Positions 1-12,960 of a stretch of 64,000 nt of DNA are shown one piece after another. The DNA comes from Stenopsyche tienmushanensis. Its lineage: Eukaryota; Arthropoda; Insecta; Trichoptera; Stenopsychidae. Made by a program: the position numbers and the translations under genes. Location of the stretch: NCBI GenBank assembly GCA_008973525.1, contig WACJ01000069.1:868001-932000 (forward strand), written 5' to 3'. The notes under the pieces were generated by a model. The model ran no database searches. It was not told the DNA's origin and saw only the letters and a list, made by a program, of their open reading frames with translations. Position 1 is the stretch's first letter; each line of letters begins with the position of its first letter.

Positions 1-2533
1 AATATTGGATGCAGGTTTAAATTTAAAAATATTTTTTTGCTAAAAAAAACCATCGTTATAAATATTATGACATATACAACATAAACAAATAAACACATTA
101 ATTTCATTTGTGTATCATTAAAGTACAATAGAAGAGCTTTCGCTTAATCACGCGTCCTTATCCCGATGATAGTACAATCTGAATTTTAAGGGTATCCATG
201 GAAAAAATTCTCGCTTTTAAATGGATTATATAAAATGCTATCTTAAACAGGAAACCTCAATTCAAACTATCGCCATGATTATTTTTGTATATTGAAGGCT
301 CAGACATGTTTTTATCGCTTTTGTGTCATTTCCAGTACAATTTGAATACTTGTCCATTTATTGTTGCATCTGGCCTAGTTGTGCTTTATTGTGTCCTTTC
401 CTTGGATAGAGAAAATAATAAAATGATCGACTTATCGGACGTCCTCTAAGGATACTTCTTTCAGTGCTGGCGCGTAAATGCTTGTGTAAGAGTATTCAGA
501 ATTTAACGAATGCCTAAAAGATTTACTCCGAACGCAATTTCATTTCAAAGAAGTAAATAAACACAATTGAAATTCGCATTGTATTCCCGAAGGAATACTA
601 AAATGATTTTTTTTTGTGTTTATTATCCTATTGAACTTTTTTTTCGGGGGTTGGGCCGTACTGGGATTTGTTCGTGCGGTTATATTGAATTAACTACGAT
701 ATGTGGGAATACGCAACACAGCCGTTTGGCGGTAAATTTCGCAAAGAATTTTTGTTTAGCAGTATGAAAATGTTGCTTTGGACCAATTATAATATGTATT
801 ATTTGATGAATATTTATAAGTGTCATCGATCTGATGCCGGTGACGCCTAAACATATGTAATCTTGATGCAAAAAAATCTTGTAACGCCTGTTTTTGTCAA
901 TGTTATCTCATCGATTTGGTTATGCAAATGTTTGACAAGTATGAAGGAATCATTGATAAAAAAATCACATATTTTTAATTTATGATATCGATTTTTTTCC
1001 TATTTTTATGGTAGCCGATGTAAAATGATTGTGGTACGACCGTCGATTATCCTAGTCTTTTGTGTGGTAAACGCATTTCGGCAGCCCACTTCCAGCCCAC
1101 ATGTGACAAAGGCATTGCACAAACATCCACTCTATTATTTCTGCACGACGTGTCACATCGAATGTCCCACTGAATGAGACAGATGTATTCACCATTGGTA
1201 ATCGAGCCTTTTTATCAATTTATTCATCTGCGAGAAGACTTCTTTAAAAATTATCAATTATTAAAAATACGCCTTCAATCAATAAATTCAATTCATATTC
1301 GAATTTATTGATAATACAATGACAATCACAACAAATCCATTTAAAATATGTATGGAAGTGTTCAAGAAAATTATATCACGTGTGCTTTGATCTCAGTCTA
1401 TGATCAATGTGCTAAGAAAAAATTCAAATGATCAACATCAAGGGTTGCTCACCCCAGCAAGAATAGATCGTCCCCGCGGATATAAAAACCAGGCGTATTT
1501 TTGATCTAGGGTCCTGGAAGGTTGTACATGGATCACGGATTGATTTGCGGTGCTTAGGCCTCCTTTGTAGTCCTTCGCTGTGTCGCCGGGGGCGAATATA
1601 ATGATATCGGTTTACCCACATTCATTCACATGTCACAGCAATAAAAGATAATTTATTTGGTTCGGTTTGTAGATAATCGGGCCCTGTATGGGGGTCACAT
1701 GGTCCTTCACGGTCCTTGGAATCCAATGTCGGATATCATTTTGGAATACGAACACATGTAGTTTAATTGATTTTAACAATTAAGCGCAGGGAGGCGAGTA
1801 GCAGGTTGTCGGCAAGGTAAATTTGTATGGAGGGCACTTATCGAAGACTCGATCAAATTTGAACAACTGGAAATCCATCCATATAGTAAATTTGATATGG
1901 CCTTTTGAATGCTAAAAATGAGCAGAAAGACTGCTGAACGGACATTATACAAAGTTTAAATGCCAACTCTAATTTTGAAAGGATTTATCGAACATGATTA
2001 ATAGGAATTTAAAGGGTATGCAACATATATAGTGCTATTAATATTAGCTATTGATGATATATGATCTTGCGTCAAATGATTTTTAAAATTTTCCTGTAAT
2101 ATATTTTTTATCATTTGCAAAATGCATTAAAAATCTAATATAGATATTATAATTCCCAAGCTTTATCACTTTGTCAATTGAACTGTCTATGGATATCTGA
2201 GCTTATTTGATAATTTTCTGATTGTCTGACGAGGACATGACTATTAACTCTTTCATCGCTACGTCCACCAAATATGCGTGACGGGCGTCATTTTGGTGGA
2301 TATTTTCTTCCTCTACTTAAATATGATTATTATTTAAAGTTATTTAATTTCTATTTAATTAAATTAGCACATGCGAATATAAAAAAACTGAATATAATAA
2401 ATATATCACAGTATATAAATATATGGTTCACGACCTCATTTGGCGCGAGCCACCCGTGTAAATTACCTTCTGAGGGGGCTTTTGCGATCATACAGATCAT
2501 AGAAGGGTATGCATTTATCTTTGAAAATGTCAG
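1..2533. other. Unassigned AT-rich noncoding DNA
   Basis: I see no gene or recognisable mobile element here. Open frames are at most 94 codons and overlap on both strands. A stretch at about 1430-1620 is less AT-rich than its surroundings and could be conserved noncoding DNA, but nothing in the sequence alone proves that. Confidence 0.5.
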
Positions 2534-2608
2534 AACAGAGTGGCCACAAAGCCTGTAAGTCCAACCGGTCCGCTTTTCGGATCGCTGACATGAAAATGAG
2601 TGCTTAGC
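2534..2608 (+). repeat. Short interspersed repeat, copy 1 (family J)
   Basis: This 75-bp segment matches, in inverted orientation, 51643-51719. Both share the core CCGGTCCGCTTTTCGGA (with C or T at one site) and the flanks AGTGG and AATGAGTG in the same spacing. I do not recognise the family. Two copies this similar in one window of otherwise unrelated DNA imply a dispersed repeat rather than chance. Confidence 0.6.
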
Positions 2609-2716
2609 TACAAAACGATTACGAACTCTCATTACAAAACGAAGTTGTCCAAAGAAGACTGATGATCGGATAGGTTGTTAAAACTTTACAATCAAACAAA
2701 ATTTACAATAAAGGGA

Positions 2717-2938
2717 TTAGATAACTTTATATACGAGATGATTTGGACAATTAGGACAATATGTTGAGACCCTTTTTATATTTTTTTTCGCCTCCTGGCA
2801 TTCGAGAATTTGTCTCATCTTTTTGTAACAAAGAGTACAATTCCTTCTAATAGATTTGGCCTGTGGATTTTTATATATTTCTAAGCCGTGAAAAGCTTTT
2901 TTTGCTTTCTTCTTATCAGCATTTTCCGACCACAACAA
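2717..2938 (-). pseudogene. Possible piggyBac transposase C-terminal Cys-rich remnant
   Basis: The 73-codon minus-strand frame contains CTLCYKKM, about 20 residues, then RVSTYCPNCPN. This C-x2-C ... C-x2-C spacing and the RVxTYC context resemble the zinc-binding tail at the C-terminus of piggyBac-type transposases. The expected final Cys/His pair is missing because the frame drifts into VYKVI and a stop. The DDE catalytic region is not visible upstream, so at best this is the tail of a decayed copy. A chance Cys-containing frame is the alternative. Confidence 0.35.
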
Positions 2939-2939
2939 G

Positions 2940-5900
2940 AAGTTCCTGGAATTTTCTGATTTGAGTATAAAAAAACTGATATGTTTGCAGAAAAAGTATG
3001 CTTTTCAACCGAATGAAGATTTTGGGGTAAGTGCAGTGAAATTTTAAACAGTTTCCGAAAAGCGAATCCAGCGTCTCACTGTTACGTATTTCTATAACGA
3101 CTTACAAATGTTAACTTTACGAACGACTTTCTATAATGTCGTCCAGACAATAACTGTCTGTATATCTTTCGAGATCGACCTCGAAGCTTGCATTTCTACC
3201 CTTATCTGTTCGCACTTGCTTATATTCACTTTGTTTTACACATAGTGATTAATGAAGCTTATCGATCTAATATAAATAGCACCTGGGAGAAGATGTGCTA
3301 CATGTCGCATTCTGATCATCTGTGTTTATCCCGTGCGCTATAATATCACATCGCTATTCCTTCTGTTTATGCTCCGACTGTCGAATTTGGGCCCCCTGAG
3401 AAACAACACTGATTCAGACTGGGCGACGAGAGTGTTAATGATGTCAGCACATATCCATCCATCTAATTTTATTCCACGAGCATTCTTGAAGTTACTATAT
3501 TTTAATTTATTATCTATAAATTATGTTTGACTTATTTTGTTCAATCCCCATATGATCAAAATTTTGCGCATAACCAAATGTATCAATAGTGTTAATACAA
3601 TAATGAGTGTTTTAAGGGGGTGAATATTATATTGATCGTCAATGAGTATAATATAAATAATACCCGCAATTAAATTGCAAGATGTATTTGGAGATAAGAT
3701 AGGTATTAAACGCCCTATGTTGGTTGGTTGGGCTTCCATCAGATGAGCATAGGAAGTAGGTTAGCCTCGATAAAATATATTGCAATTTTAATTGAATTAG
3801 TATTGTATTTTTATCAGATCGTTGCTCATTTTTCGAAACATTTGGCAGTAGGTTAACCCCAAATTTTGCCTTTCAAAAAACGAAATCCAAGTACCATTGA
3901 TCAGATGAATAAGTACGATTCCAATCACTTGTCTGCTGGGTGATGCGGCAGCATTTTGATTATTTTGTTGTTGTTAGATCGATTTTGTGATGATTTTTTG
4001 TTGTTGTTTATTCTATTTGTTGAGTAAGGAAGCACAATGGATTGTTTGCGGTACAGATTGTATACACCCGACCTGGTCCCTTTTTGTTAATAGCTGATGC
4101 AATCTCTCGCCGGTTAATTGTTTTGTTTGGGACATACCTTCAGCTTCTATCTCGTTGCCTCGGGATGAGCTTCTCAAAACGTGGCGCGAATTAAAATGCA
4201 CAAGAAAAAATGCTAAAGTCGTCGACCTTTCTCATATTTTATTGGCGATCAAGCGCAATGGCAGCACAAGCATGTAATATAAATAGCAAAGATCGACGCT
4301 TCTAAGTCGAATTATTAACATGAAGAATAACCGTAATCGTGCTAATAATTGCGCTAATAACATTAATTTATATGGAATGATATTCTGCCATGCTTAATGG
4401 ATTATTAATTATCATTTCTCATACACTTTGTGCTGCGGCAATGTACCGAAAATCGTTCTCTGTTCGCGGAACCCGTTTGCAATTTGGGTGTTTGTTCGAC
4501 CGCCATCCAAAATTGCCAAAATCATTTTGATCAATCATACTAGTCTTCAATATCTCTAATTATGTCATACAAAGCTCGAAGCTATCCCATAAAGCCGCTC
4601 CATCTATAGAGCATCCATATTAATGTCCTGGGCTCTTTTGTCATAATTACAGGCCGAAACCAGTTTCGGAATAACTGTTCAAACACAAATTTTGGATTCT
4701 GCTACCTACATTTTATATGTAAATTGATGCTTTTTTACTTGTTTTACGAATGATTTACAGCCGGCGAAGATCATTTTTATACCTCTGGGTACGGTAGCAA
4801 CGGCTTGAGTGATTGTATCATGCTATCGGAATGAATAGATGTGCAATATTTCAAGCTTGTTTAATAGGTAATATTAATGTCATGTTGTATCAGGTTCGGA
4901 AATAGCATTGACCTCTGGCTGTTAATGGGTTCTTGAGAAGTGCTCGTGTTTTTAAAGATTGAGGGGCTCTGCTTGGAATGAAAATAAAATCTCTTGTAAG
5001 ACTCCGTCAATGATTCTCGACGACAAATTTTACAGTCTAGCGGCTTATGAAAACAACTTAAGGGTTTGCCAGAGTTGGGTTATTGACAAGGACCAAGAGG
5101 GCTGCGGTTGCTATTCAACTATATTTCTTTTTGATCGACTCTTCACATTCTATAATAATCGCCTGTCTATAAGCATTTTTTGTCTTGTTTATCCATCGAC
5201 TTTTCATTCGCCCATGTGCCTCTCTAACAATAAGATTTTGCAGCCTGGTCGTTGCAATCTGTTTATTGTGTCAGGGATTAAAGAAGATTATGGCGAACTT
5301 TTTTTAACGCTAGTGTACTTTGCTGCACCGATGAACTCTGTAGATTAACTTTTGCATCGAATAAAAAAATGCAGCTGAAGAAGAAAATAAATTTTGGTCC
5401 AGAGCATCCAAGTCTTTATAATAGCTATTTTAAAATTTCAATATTGCTGCCTTATTATTCTTAGGGCGGTCATCCCCCACACTGAAGTATCGAATGTCAT
5501 CCGTTTCTTATCTTAAACAACCCTTGTTTGCAGCCATTGTTCATGTCTATATGAAAGACCGCCGAATTTGCTTCCAAGCTAAGTCAAATTATATGGATGA
5601 CTTATTTGGACATTTTTGGTACATCTGCTTTGTCTTTCACACAATTGAAATGTGGAAGCAGATTTGATATAACAAGTACATAGTAAAATAGATGTATTTT
5701 TATAAAATCAATTGATGAAATTTTGTATATATTACATTTTGGCCAAACAGTCAAATAATCAGTGTTCAGAAGCGATTGTAGTGCTAACTGACAACTATTT
5801 AAGGGTGCTTAGTATGACTGTACTTCATTTTGGTTTTACTCGTTATATCCGTGATCATGATATTCAAGGTACTTTTAATAAGTAAATGCTATTGTTCGCT

Positions 5901-8900
5901 TTGATTTACAATATCAAAATATGCTAAAATACTTATATATTGGAAATTTTGATTGGAGATATACTAGTAGAAAATAATATTAATTTTATATCATATTTTG
6001 ATATTATGTATTACATCAAATTTGAAAATCAAGTACCATAGAAATCTTCACAATGGCTGACCCAAATTGCATGACAGCGTTTTCATGTCTGTCAAATATG
6101 ACAGTTATATTTCTGATACAATGCAGAAACATATTTGAAGAGGAATTAATATCTTCTCAGGGTTTTATTTGAAAAATTCAGGATTAACGTATAAAATCAC
6201 ACAGTTAATAAAGTAGGTGTTTAATATTAAGTATACGTACGAGGGGCATGGGTCATCTTCAATATGAAGATTGCAATTGAGTTTATCCAGCAGTAGTTCT
6301 AAGAAAATTTAGATGGCAGATGGTAGTCGAGATTCATAGCATTAATTGAGGATGTTCTGATAATTTTAAGTCGATGTTTCACAATGGGCATTAAGGGCCT
6401 TATTTGATTTTCGTTCGTTCTCTATCCATGAAATAAAATGTAGCGTTTATAAGCTTTTTATATATGTGGTAGGCTTGCGTTGAGCACGGTATCTCAGTTC
6501 CGGATTCTTGCAGAACCCCATTAATATCGAGAAGTCGGTACATACAGATTCATCCTTATGCACATAAATATACGCAGGATAGACTTAATGTGTTTTATTT
6601 CGGTCAGAAGGAATAAGGGACAAACAATCAGGATTTGCTACAGCGATACAATATTAGTTACAAGGGATTTCTACGTGAATCATGAGCCATCCAGCTGCCG
6701 TTACACCCAGAATAATCTTCCTTATATCCTCAGGGCTGGCGAGGCTCCCTCATCTGGGTTTCATCTCCTGCGAAGCCTTCGTATCGCCGGACCTTCCTAA
6801 TCCACCCCGCCGTCGAGATGATTCCTAGCGATAAAAATACAATAAGTTACAAACGTCCGAGTCGGGTCTTTAAGATCGGTCCGCAGATACCAGAAAGCTC
6901 TGATGCGTCCCGAGCTTTTTTAAAAGCTTCATCTTCGTTAGTTGTCCTCGAATTATGGTAGCACCCCCAATCCACCGGGTAACGACGCCAAAAACTCGTA
7001 ATTCCAGCGACACTTGGACTTATTTCCCACACGTAAATTCTACTATTGCATAAATCTGTGCTCGGAACGCTGAAGAATTTATATGGTCGTGAAATTCCAC
7101 ACGTCTTGTTAGGATGATAAAATATGCTTCATATTATGATAATCAAATTTAACACACGAGGAGATGTGACAAAGTGTTTATTTCGATGTTTATCGCAGAC
7201 TCTCGGACGTGGCCCGTAAAAAATATCTTCAAATCGAGCGTCCAATTAAGTTTTGGCCTGAAAAATATCCATTCTTTGTATCGTGTTTTTTTTATCATGT
7301 CGATGCTCTTGCAATGAGATAATAATCACACTTGATGGCTTTATACATTAGGGTAATGAAATTATTTTAATGGGATTTATAAGAGGTGCGGTTTTTATTT
7401 TCATTGTTATCAAATTGAATTCAAATCAATTGAACACTTGAAATCTCATACAAAAACTATTTTATTAAATAGTTTTAGAGTAAACAACAGAATCATAGTT
7501 GCCTGTATATCTGCCACCTTCCGTACCAACCATTTAAAACTTATCAATATCTATATAATAGAGTTTTTGCGTATATAGCTTTACAAACATCATTTAACAA
7601 TATAGAGTCATCACAGCTCATATGTTGTGTTTCATATTTCTGAGTAATTTTAGAGCCCCTTTACAACGAGAAGGCGACCATTTTTATTCATAGGGGTTGC
7701 TCCGGTATAAATAAATAATTTATGTACGACTCCGTTCGTCTTGTTTGCCTATTGTACGCATATAATATATACAATATGTATTTTTTATCGCGTGGAAGCC
7801 GTTCAAACATACTTCTGTGTTGTTAGCCACTCGTCTGGCTCAGTGGTGGTTATTTGGTGACTTTGCACTTTCTGAAGGATCTCTTTCGGTTGTCAAATAA
7901 GAGCCACACCGGGACAGGCTGTGTTTTCGATGTAAATAAACATTTAGGGCCTATAATAATGTGAAATCATCGGAATCTCGGGCTCGTTATTAATCTGCTG
8001 TCAGGATTTTACCTGCATGAGTTATGAATGAAAGATGCATATCGAGATGTAACGTATTGCAGCCTCCGCTAAATTACTAGCTCCGGTCGATCCAATCGCG
8101 ACCAAGACAAATATTTACGTTGAAGAACAAAGCGTACGTATATTTTATCCTTTTTATTTGACGTGTGAAATAAATTGGTCTGGAAATAATTAGAATCGGC
8201 GTTGAAGGTTAAGGAAGTGTATAAATAGGCTGCATTCAAAAGCAATGGATTTTCTTGGTTGAATATCGAAATAGAATATCCTTAAAAATCTAGTTGGATT
8301 TTTTAAATTATAAATATAAATAAAAATATAAGAAATCATAGACTATATAAGAGACATACGCAATCCACTGCATAAATAAATCTTCTTCCTATTTCCAGTC
8401 ATAGTAAAGCACAACATATATCACGTATATCATTTGTATCAAATATTCACGTAGAAATGCATTTTACGCTGATGGAAGCATGTCATTTGAGTTTCATTGA
8501 TGAATGATAACTCAGTGAGTCATTTGGATGAACCTGTCAAAGAACATTAAGTAGTTTTCATTGGAAAGCAATAAAAATTACTCGGGATTACCAAGTTTAT
8601 TTTACTGGAAAGGAGTTTCTGGAATATATGTATTCCAGTCTGTTCACTCTTCATAAGCACGATGCAAGCCAGGGACGAAGACTTACGTAATGCTAAATAT
8701 GGGAAAACGCAAAAGATTCGCCATTATAAGTGTTACTATAGACGAGAACTCTATATGAAATTCAAAAACGGAATGATTTCAAATTAATCTTGATAGATAA
8801 AGCTGATTTTTAAGAAACAAACAACCATGTTTGATTGAAAATGAACTTATCTGAATATCTTCAAGTAATGAGCGATCATAAGAAATCATCCCCCATTGAG

Positions 8901-9716
8901 ATCATGATCTTAACCAAACTAATATGGTCCAAATTTAAAAAAATAAGCTTAGGTGGGCCGCAAAAAAAATGCAAATTTTCATAGAAATGTCGGTTAATTT
9001 CCATAAATAAATTTGAGATCATCTGGACTCATTTGGTCCTTCGATAAGCGCGGTTTCCTATTACGATTTCGCTCACCTAATTTTTCAATTGATGGTATTT
9101 CAACCACGATTTCTACATGTCGTATAAAAGGATATTGTGTTTTTCAAAAGACTGATCATATTCTTTGAGCACTTTCTTAGATCCCTTGAATTACGCGGTA
9201 CCAAAGCGCGCAGTTTCGCGTCCACTGGTACAAAACCAAGGTTATAAAAAGGACAATTTAATGTTTTCTTCCTGATACTTGGTATTTTTTCTCTACTACT
9301 ATCTTTTCTACTTAAATTTTGCCAAATTGAGACTAAGACTTATACTTTTTCGCATACTTTTGATACACTTTCACCTAAATTTGTTCATGTCGCTGTCGGA
9401 AAGTGCGCAACCTAACCTTTTTCAACGAACTAGCTTACATTTGAATGCCTTAAAAACTCACAAATTGTTTGAGAATCTTGTAGCAAGATAACTAACATAC
9501 CTCGGTATAGTAAGATAGACCCGAATATTTGCATTTACTTAATTTAAAGGAGAATTATAGCTGGTTTAAGCATCGAGATCTTATGAATCGCTATCTGAAT
9601 AGGTGAAATAGAAGAGTGCAAAGCAGCATTTTATTTTTGTGAGAAAATTCCATCAAAAGTGCGGCATGGCAATAAATTGACGTCGAATTACAGGCAGAAA
9701 TTGTGTACTTGACAAA
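2940..9716. other. Unassigned noncoding DNA
   Basis: No gene, tRNA or transposon end could be recognised in this block. The longest frame (4959-5348, 129 codons, plus strand) has no familiar motif and is not supported as a gene. Short (TTG)n runs lie at about 3965-4010. Blocks of moderate GC, for example around 6680-7030 and 7790-8110, may be conserved noncoding sequence, which only alignment could show. Confidence 0.5.
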
Positions 9717-9724
9717 GTGATAAG

Positions 9725-10343
9725 TAGTCCCGAATCCTGGGATCCCGAGATCCTGGACAGATTTAGGTGTTCATGAATCCCGGGATTAGTAAACGTAGTC
9801 CCGAAAAATTCAGGATTGAATTTTTTATCTAACAGAAATCGTACACCTCACCAACACGATGAAGGTTACTAAATTGAGACATTACTGCCGAAATCTGAAC
9901 GCTTGGAAATAGTGGCGTAACTACTAATTGGTGAGTTTAGGCGATGCCTAGGGGCAGTAACTGTCTAATCTATGTATACATATATACAGTACATATATGT
10001 TTTTCAAATTTTTATATTAACCTTTCCCTACCGGTGATGTATTTACTACACTACGACTCTAATAATGGGAATATCGATATGAAATATAATAGATATGGAA
10101 TTCAGAATTTTTGTATTCTTCCATAATATAATTACGAATCACATCAAAGTATTATAGTATATAAATATTCATCTGCAGCGACGGAAATAAACAATTTATT
10201 AGTAATTTTTGATCAAATTTATCAATGTAATTTCTTAAACTATTAAAAATTCCGATCCCGTGATCCTGGGACTCTTACCGGGATGGTCTAATGCAATCCC
10301 GAAATCCCGGGATCGAAATTTTGGCTCGGGATTGAATTCCCTA
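9725..10343. mobile_element. Non-autonomous hAT element (family A), complete copy
   Basis: This 619-bp element is bounded by a perfect 8-bp direct repeat, GTGATAAG, at 9717-9724 and 10344-10351, the target-duplication length of hAT transposons. The right end reads, inward from the terminus, TAGGGAATTCAATCCCGAG; the left end begins TAGTCCCGAATCC and looks like the same terminus after a small deletion. Both subterminal regions carry repeated CCCGGGAT-type motifs. Compared with the copy at 20623-21636 it lacks the central segment that encodes the transposase dimerisation domain, so it is an internal-deletion derivative that depended on a transposase made elsewhere. Confidence 0.88.
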
Positions 10344-10351
10344 GTGATAAG

Positions 10352-12339
10352 TATTGCGTTATATCTCAATTATTAAACCGGTTTATATTTCATGAAGTAT
10401 ATTTTATGTGTTGTTTGTATTTTTTTTGTATCATATTTTTGGTAAAAATTTGAAAATAAAACTCAGTTGAGGATCCATCGGAACAAAATCAGAAAAATTG
10501 ATATCTCAAATGGCTGAGATGCAGGACCAACAAGATTTAAGGAAAGTATTTATTTTTGCTTTTTTGTAAACATATTTATGGATTTCTAATATATTCGTTT
10601 AAATAAAACGTGATGTGTCAACCCTGTAAGATACCATTTTCTCAATTTTCCCGAATTTTCTCCGACACTATTCGTTTGCGTTTTCGTCAACATTCGCTAG
10701 AGCGCTAGACGAACAATACTTAATTTTCTTCACGTCAGTCACTCAGCCACTAACCCACAATTACCGAGACATATTCGGTTACTTCCATATAATTTACATG
10801 TCACATATGCAGGCATAAGCTCACATCATCTGTCAAACTGATACGTGAGTGAGGTCTGTCGAAAACGAAACGGTTTATTTTCAATCGCATCCGAGTTTGT
10901 TTTGTTTTCAACCAGGGCTATTCAATGGACTAGGAATTGACTTCTAATCATGGATATACGTTTTTATCGGCGATGCTCTTGCCCGAAATTCACTCCAGTT
11001 CCAGATTGTTCGCCGTCGAAATTGGCTTCATTGTTGTTTTTTCTAGAATGTCAATTAACCTCATCTGCCTTGCACAATCTGGTTCCCCTCTAATCACGAA
11101 ATCATGTCGATTTTAACGGAATAAAAAACCAATGGAGTAATCACATTTCCGTTACATTTTGAGCGACATTACATGGCGTGATGATGAGAGGTGATGATAA
11201 AAAATTGTTTCATTTAATTATAACCAACGATTATATCTGCTGTTTATGAAAGCCGGAAGACCGATTACGTGCCAATTCTGGCACAGGTGCAAAGAGGTGA
11301 CCAAGCCAAAAACGACCGATCACAAATGTCATTAGCTCTGCAATCAGTTGCTTCGAGCAACTTTCTTTTTAGAGTCTTAGTCATTTCGTATGAGCTTTAA
11401 AAAGCTCGAAGGCTTGCTGCCAACGAAGGATCACGTTTCAAGGTCATCCGTTCAATTACACGTTAAAGAAGTTTAAATGTCATGTCGTGCTGCCACAGTG
11501 CATGGGCGCTTTATTAACAATGATTTATTGTAAAATAACTTGGAGGTTTGATGATTTAATGTTTGGTTTATTTAACCGGAAGTCGCCCGAACCAAAGACC
11601 GGTCCATGGGTCCAAAACCATGCGTTTCGATCGACGATTTTCATTTTTTCCCCAGCGCGGGTGTACATCGGGCCGAATTAATTCAAATGTCATTGGGGTG
11701 GAATCGAATTATTCGCGGTCCATGAAATTTAGTTTGCGGTCCAATTGCGAATCGCACAAACACGATTAATGATTCTAGTTAACAGATTCAATTTAATGCT
11801 GATATTCGCTATTTGTACAAGCCAAAAATAAGTGCATCCCCGATGCAATATACATATTTTTACACACCGATCGTTGATTAAATTCGACAATTTCGATTGC
11901 AAAATGTGATAAGCTTAAAACCGAATTTTTACAAATCCACTTTGATTTAAAAAATAAATACATAATCAATCAATAATAATACATTTGGACCGAACGACCA
12001 TCATATATGTATTATATATAACACGAAAAAAAAACACAGTTATTATTTGCAATTTATAACATGTTCAAGATGGGTTATCAACAAAGTTTTGCACGTAGAA
12101 AAGTTTAATATATAACATGGGAATAAATTAACTTTTACACGGGATGAAAATAATGCTTGTATCCCATAATGAGGCATCGCGTACTTATATAAATTTTGTT
12201 GATGTAAGAAGTTGCAACTTTATATACCAGATACAATAATATATAATTCAAATCTATTTTATGATGTTAATGCATTCAATTTCGTTTATGGATATGGCGT
12301 CCTGGATTCACCTCTAAGCACACATATTTATAAATTCTT
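10352..12339. other. Unassigned noncoding DNA
   Basis: No gene or transposon end was recognised. The part at about 11480-11770 is less AT-rich and both strands stay open for 60-70 codons without any motif I know. It is a candidate conserved noncoding block, by composition only. Confidence 0.45.
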
Positions 12340-12496
12340 ATAAATTCACTTATCTGTCCGTACCGTCGCAGCATGTATGAAACTTGTACATAAATAAATA
12401 AACACGGTCGATAGCATTCAATATTCGGTCATTTTTTTGTGTAAACATAAACAATACAGTTGAAATCGATTTATTATATCATTTACATATCATGAT
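12340..12496 (+). repeat. Interspersed repeat family B, copy 1 (interrupted)
   Basis: This matches the left half of family B as seen at 63024-63440: CACTTATCTGTC, a GTATGAA.CTTGTACATAAATAAATAAACAC segment (spacing conserved), then ATATTCGGTCAT and AAACATAAACAATACA. The match stops exactly where the hAT copy at 12497 begins. The rest of family B does not resume beyond that copy, so a later deletion probably removed it together with the hAT right end. Confidence 0.75.
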
Positions 12497-12960
12497 TAGG
12501 GAATTCATTCACGTGATCCCGAACAGTTTTAGGCGCTCATGAATACCGGGATTAGTAAACGTAATCCCGAAAAATTCGGGATTGAATTTATATCTAATAA
12601 AAATCGTACATCTCACCAACACGATGAAGGTTACTAAATTGAGACTTTTTCGCCGAAATTTGAACGCTTAGAAATAGTGGCGTAACTCCTAATTGGTGAG
12701 TTTAGGCGACGCATAGGGGCAATAACTACCTAATCTATGTATACATATATCGAGTACATATATGTTTTTCAAATTTTTATATTAACCAATCCCTACCGGT
12801 GATGTATTTACTACACTATGACTCTAATAATGGGAATATCGATATGAAATATAATAGATACGGGGTTCAGAATTTTCGTATTTCTCCGTTATATAATCGC
12901 AAATCACATCAAAGTATTACAGTATGTAAGTATTCATCTGCAGCGACGGAAATAAATAAA
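12497..12960. mobile_element. Truncated hAT element (family A) nested in repeat B
   Basis: The left terminus TAGGGAATTC starts directly after the family B sequence, and the following bases track the copy at 9725-10343 for about 460 bp, including the ACGATGAAGGTTACTAAATT segment and the GATGTATTTACTACAC segment. Similarity ends after GACGGAAATAAATAA, so the right third and the right terminus are missing. No target duplication can be checked because the right end is lost. Confidence 0.82.

Noticed and set aside
4959..5348. 129-codon plus-strand ORF as a cysteine-containing protein
   Set aside because: No signal peptide or regular cysteine spacing and no family resemblance.
12497..12960. Family A copy as a complete element
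   Set aside because: Right terminus and target duplication are missing, so it was called truncated.
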